39,816 nt of DNA from an uncultured Clostridia bacterium. Lineage in GTDB: Bacteria > Bacillota > Clostridia > Oscillospirales > CAG-382. Shown here in pieces: positions 38,580-39,816 of the stretch. Within the stretch, counting starts at the first letter, position 1, and every line of letters starts with the position of its first letter. The stretch spans positions 1 to 39,816 of the forward strand of contig CANRIX010000019.1 of assembly GCA_947630765.1 (NCBI GenBank), in the 5' to 3' direction. Below the pieces are notes generated by a model. The model was not told the DNA's origin and did not search any database. It worked only from the letters and a program-made list of their open reading frames with translations. Made by a program: the position numbers and the translations under genes.

Positions 38580-39816
38580 AGGTTGACATAATGCCAAAAA
38601 TTCGGCGACGTGCGGGGGTAAATGCCGTGCTGCGCGGGGACGTGAATGCGTGACACGTCTTGCGGGCGTGCGTGTCCTGCGTGTGCCGTCGCAAAAATCA
38701 CGGGGCGGCGCAGGGGCGCGCCGCGTGAAAGGGATTCGCGGGAGTTGATTGGGAAGAATGAAAAAAATAAAAGCACAATTTTTCCACCCCTTAGTTTGGC
38801 GAGAGGTTTACATAATGCCTAAAGCTTGGTCGCAATGTGGTGAATGAATAAAAAAGCGGCGTGGCGGGCGTGCCCTGCGTGTGCCGGCATAAAAACACGG
38901 GGCGGCGCAAGGGTGCGCCGCGTGGAAGGGGTCCGCGGGAGTTGATTGGAAAAGAATGGGAAAAAGATTAGGGAAGAGCGAAGGGCAGGCGCAGGGACTT
39001 TCACAAATTTTCACCCTCGCGTTCGACGACAGTCGAATGCGCACCACGGGGGGCATAAACGAACGTAAAAAACATAGGGCGGCGCAGGGGTGCGCCGCGT
39101 GGAAGCGGTTCGCGAGAGTTGATTAGGTATAAAACGGGGCGGGTAGTGGAGAGAACGGCAGAAAAAGGGGTTTTCTGCTTATAACGTGTGCTCCGTGTGG
39201 GTGGCAAGAGGTTGACATAATGCCGGATATTTGACGACGCGGTGGTGTAGATTGCACGGCAGGTGGACGAAGCGCGTGTGCCGTCGTAAAAAACGCGGGG
39301 CGGCGCAAGGGTGCGCCGCGTGAAAAGGATTCGCGGGAGTTGATTGGATAAAGAACAGAAAAAAGATTAAGGAAAAGCGAAGATTGTGAAAGAGCAAAGG
39401 GCAGGTGCAGGGGTGTTCACAAATTCACACCCCCGCATTCGACGGCAATCGAATGCGAGGGTGCAGGGGTACGACCGTACATAATGGACGTTTTTTTCAA
39501 ACGCGGGCACAAAAACATAGAGCGGCGCAGGGGTGCGCCGCGTAGAAAGGATTCGCGGGAGTTGATTGGATATAAAACGAGGCAGGTAGTGGAGAGAACG
39601 GCAGAAAAAGGAGTTTTCTGCTTATAACGTGTGCTCCGTGGGAGCGGCAGGAGGTTGACATAATGCCGGATATTTGACGACGCGGTGGTGTAGATTGCAC
39701 GGCAGGTGGACGAAGCGCGGTGCCGTCGTAAAAAACACGGGGCGGCGCAGGGGTGCGCCGCGTGAAAAGGATTCGCGGGAGTTGATTGGAAAAAGAATGG
39801 GAAAAAGATTAGGGAA
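38580..39816 (-). repeat. Second B-repeat array, opposite orientation, running off the window
   Basis: Six B hairpins in reverse orientation (about 38705, 38902, 39079, 39300, 39522 and 39742), each followed by GGATTCGCGGGAGTTGATTG-like sequence. GGTTGACATAATGCC or GGTTTACATAATGCC occurs about 90-125 bases before four of them (38581, 38805, 39210 and 39653). H2-type hairpins with GCATTCGAC-like stems occur at about 39020 and 39437. Segments 39122-39350 and 39565-39794 are near-identical. No gene supported. Confidence 0.85.

Noticed and set aside
32270..39816. Integron attC sites or a retron/diversity-generating element
   Set aside because: The hairpins lack the paired R/L boxes of attC sites, no tyrosine integrase is visible, and no reverse transcriptase gene occurs in the window.

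Overview
The window looks like a chromosomal segment of a GC-rich Gram-positive anaerobe of the class Clostridia, probably a gut Oscillospiraceae/Ruminococcaceae-type bacterium. The evidence is AGGAGG-type ribosome binding sites, TTGACA/TATAAT promoters (many with an extended TGTGG element before the -10), Firmicutes-type LexA boxes, type I dockerin modules, BspA-like leucine-rich repeats, a CnaB surface protein, a CAP-domain lipoprotein, a PASTA-like protein and TxpA/RatA-like toxin-antitoxin units. No tRNA or rRNA gene was seen.

Layout. 1-930: a tandem pair of type I toxin/antisense-RNA units; the second toxin has lost its promoter to a dispersed repeat. 1192-3314: argS and a small unknown gene (minus). 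3562-6294: the tldD-tldE metalloprotease operon (minus). 6897-9954: a translationally coupled sugar operon (Gfo/Idh dehydrogenase, TIM-barrel isomerase, NagA-like deacetylase). 10504-13207: an ECF sigma factor, a membrane-anchored anti-sigma-like protein carrying a serpin domain, and a secreted dockerin protein whose N-terminal part resembles an I9 protease inhibitor. 13483-14484: an SOS-box-controlled small DNA-binding-type gene and a lipoprotein. 14697-15550: rplM-rpsI. 15661-20299: a membrane protein, a beta-helix protein, a BspA-LRR-dockerin protein and a PASTA-like protein. 20987-35003: a podovirus-like head, packaging and lysis gene set, all on the minus strand (terS, terL, portal, scaffold, coat, decoration, connector, gp10-like hub, internal protein, holin, membrane protein). 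No integrase, repressor, replication gene, endolysin or tail fibre is visible. 35346-38464: a truncated CnaB adhesin and a CAP lipoprotein. 38580-39816: a repeat array that runs off the end.

The most unusual content is between the genes. Nearly every gap, including those between the phage genes, is filled with modular palindromic repeats. Element A is two hairpins whose stem sequences differ from copy to copy but stay self-complementary. Element Y is a three-way junction with the same compensatory variation. Element D is another hairpin with conserved flanks. Element B is a GC hairpin present in about 20 copies. A elements often start within a few bases of a stop codon and in several gaps occur as inverted pairs that bound the gap. 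One of them supplies the last ~22 codons of the portal gene. A 2.6-kb B array separates terS from terL.

Functional themes: (1) control of extracellular proteolysis through an ECF sigma/serpin-anti-sigma/inhibitor-dockerin locus; (2) a phage gene set that appears domesticated or decaying, has host-like base composition and has LexA-like boxes upstream of terS, also seen at a distant small regulator gene; (3) intensive colonisation by self-complementary repeats of unknown mobility. All functional statements rest on sequence reading and family knowledge; no database search was run.
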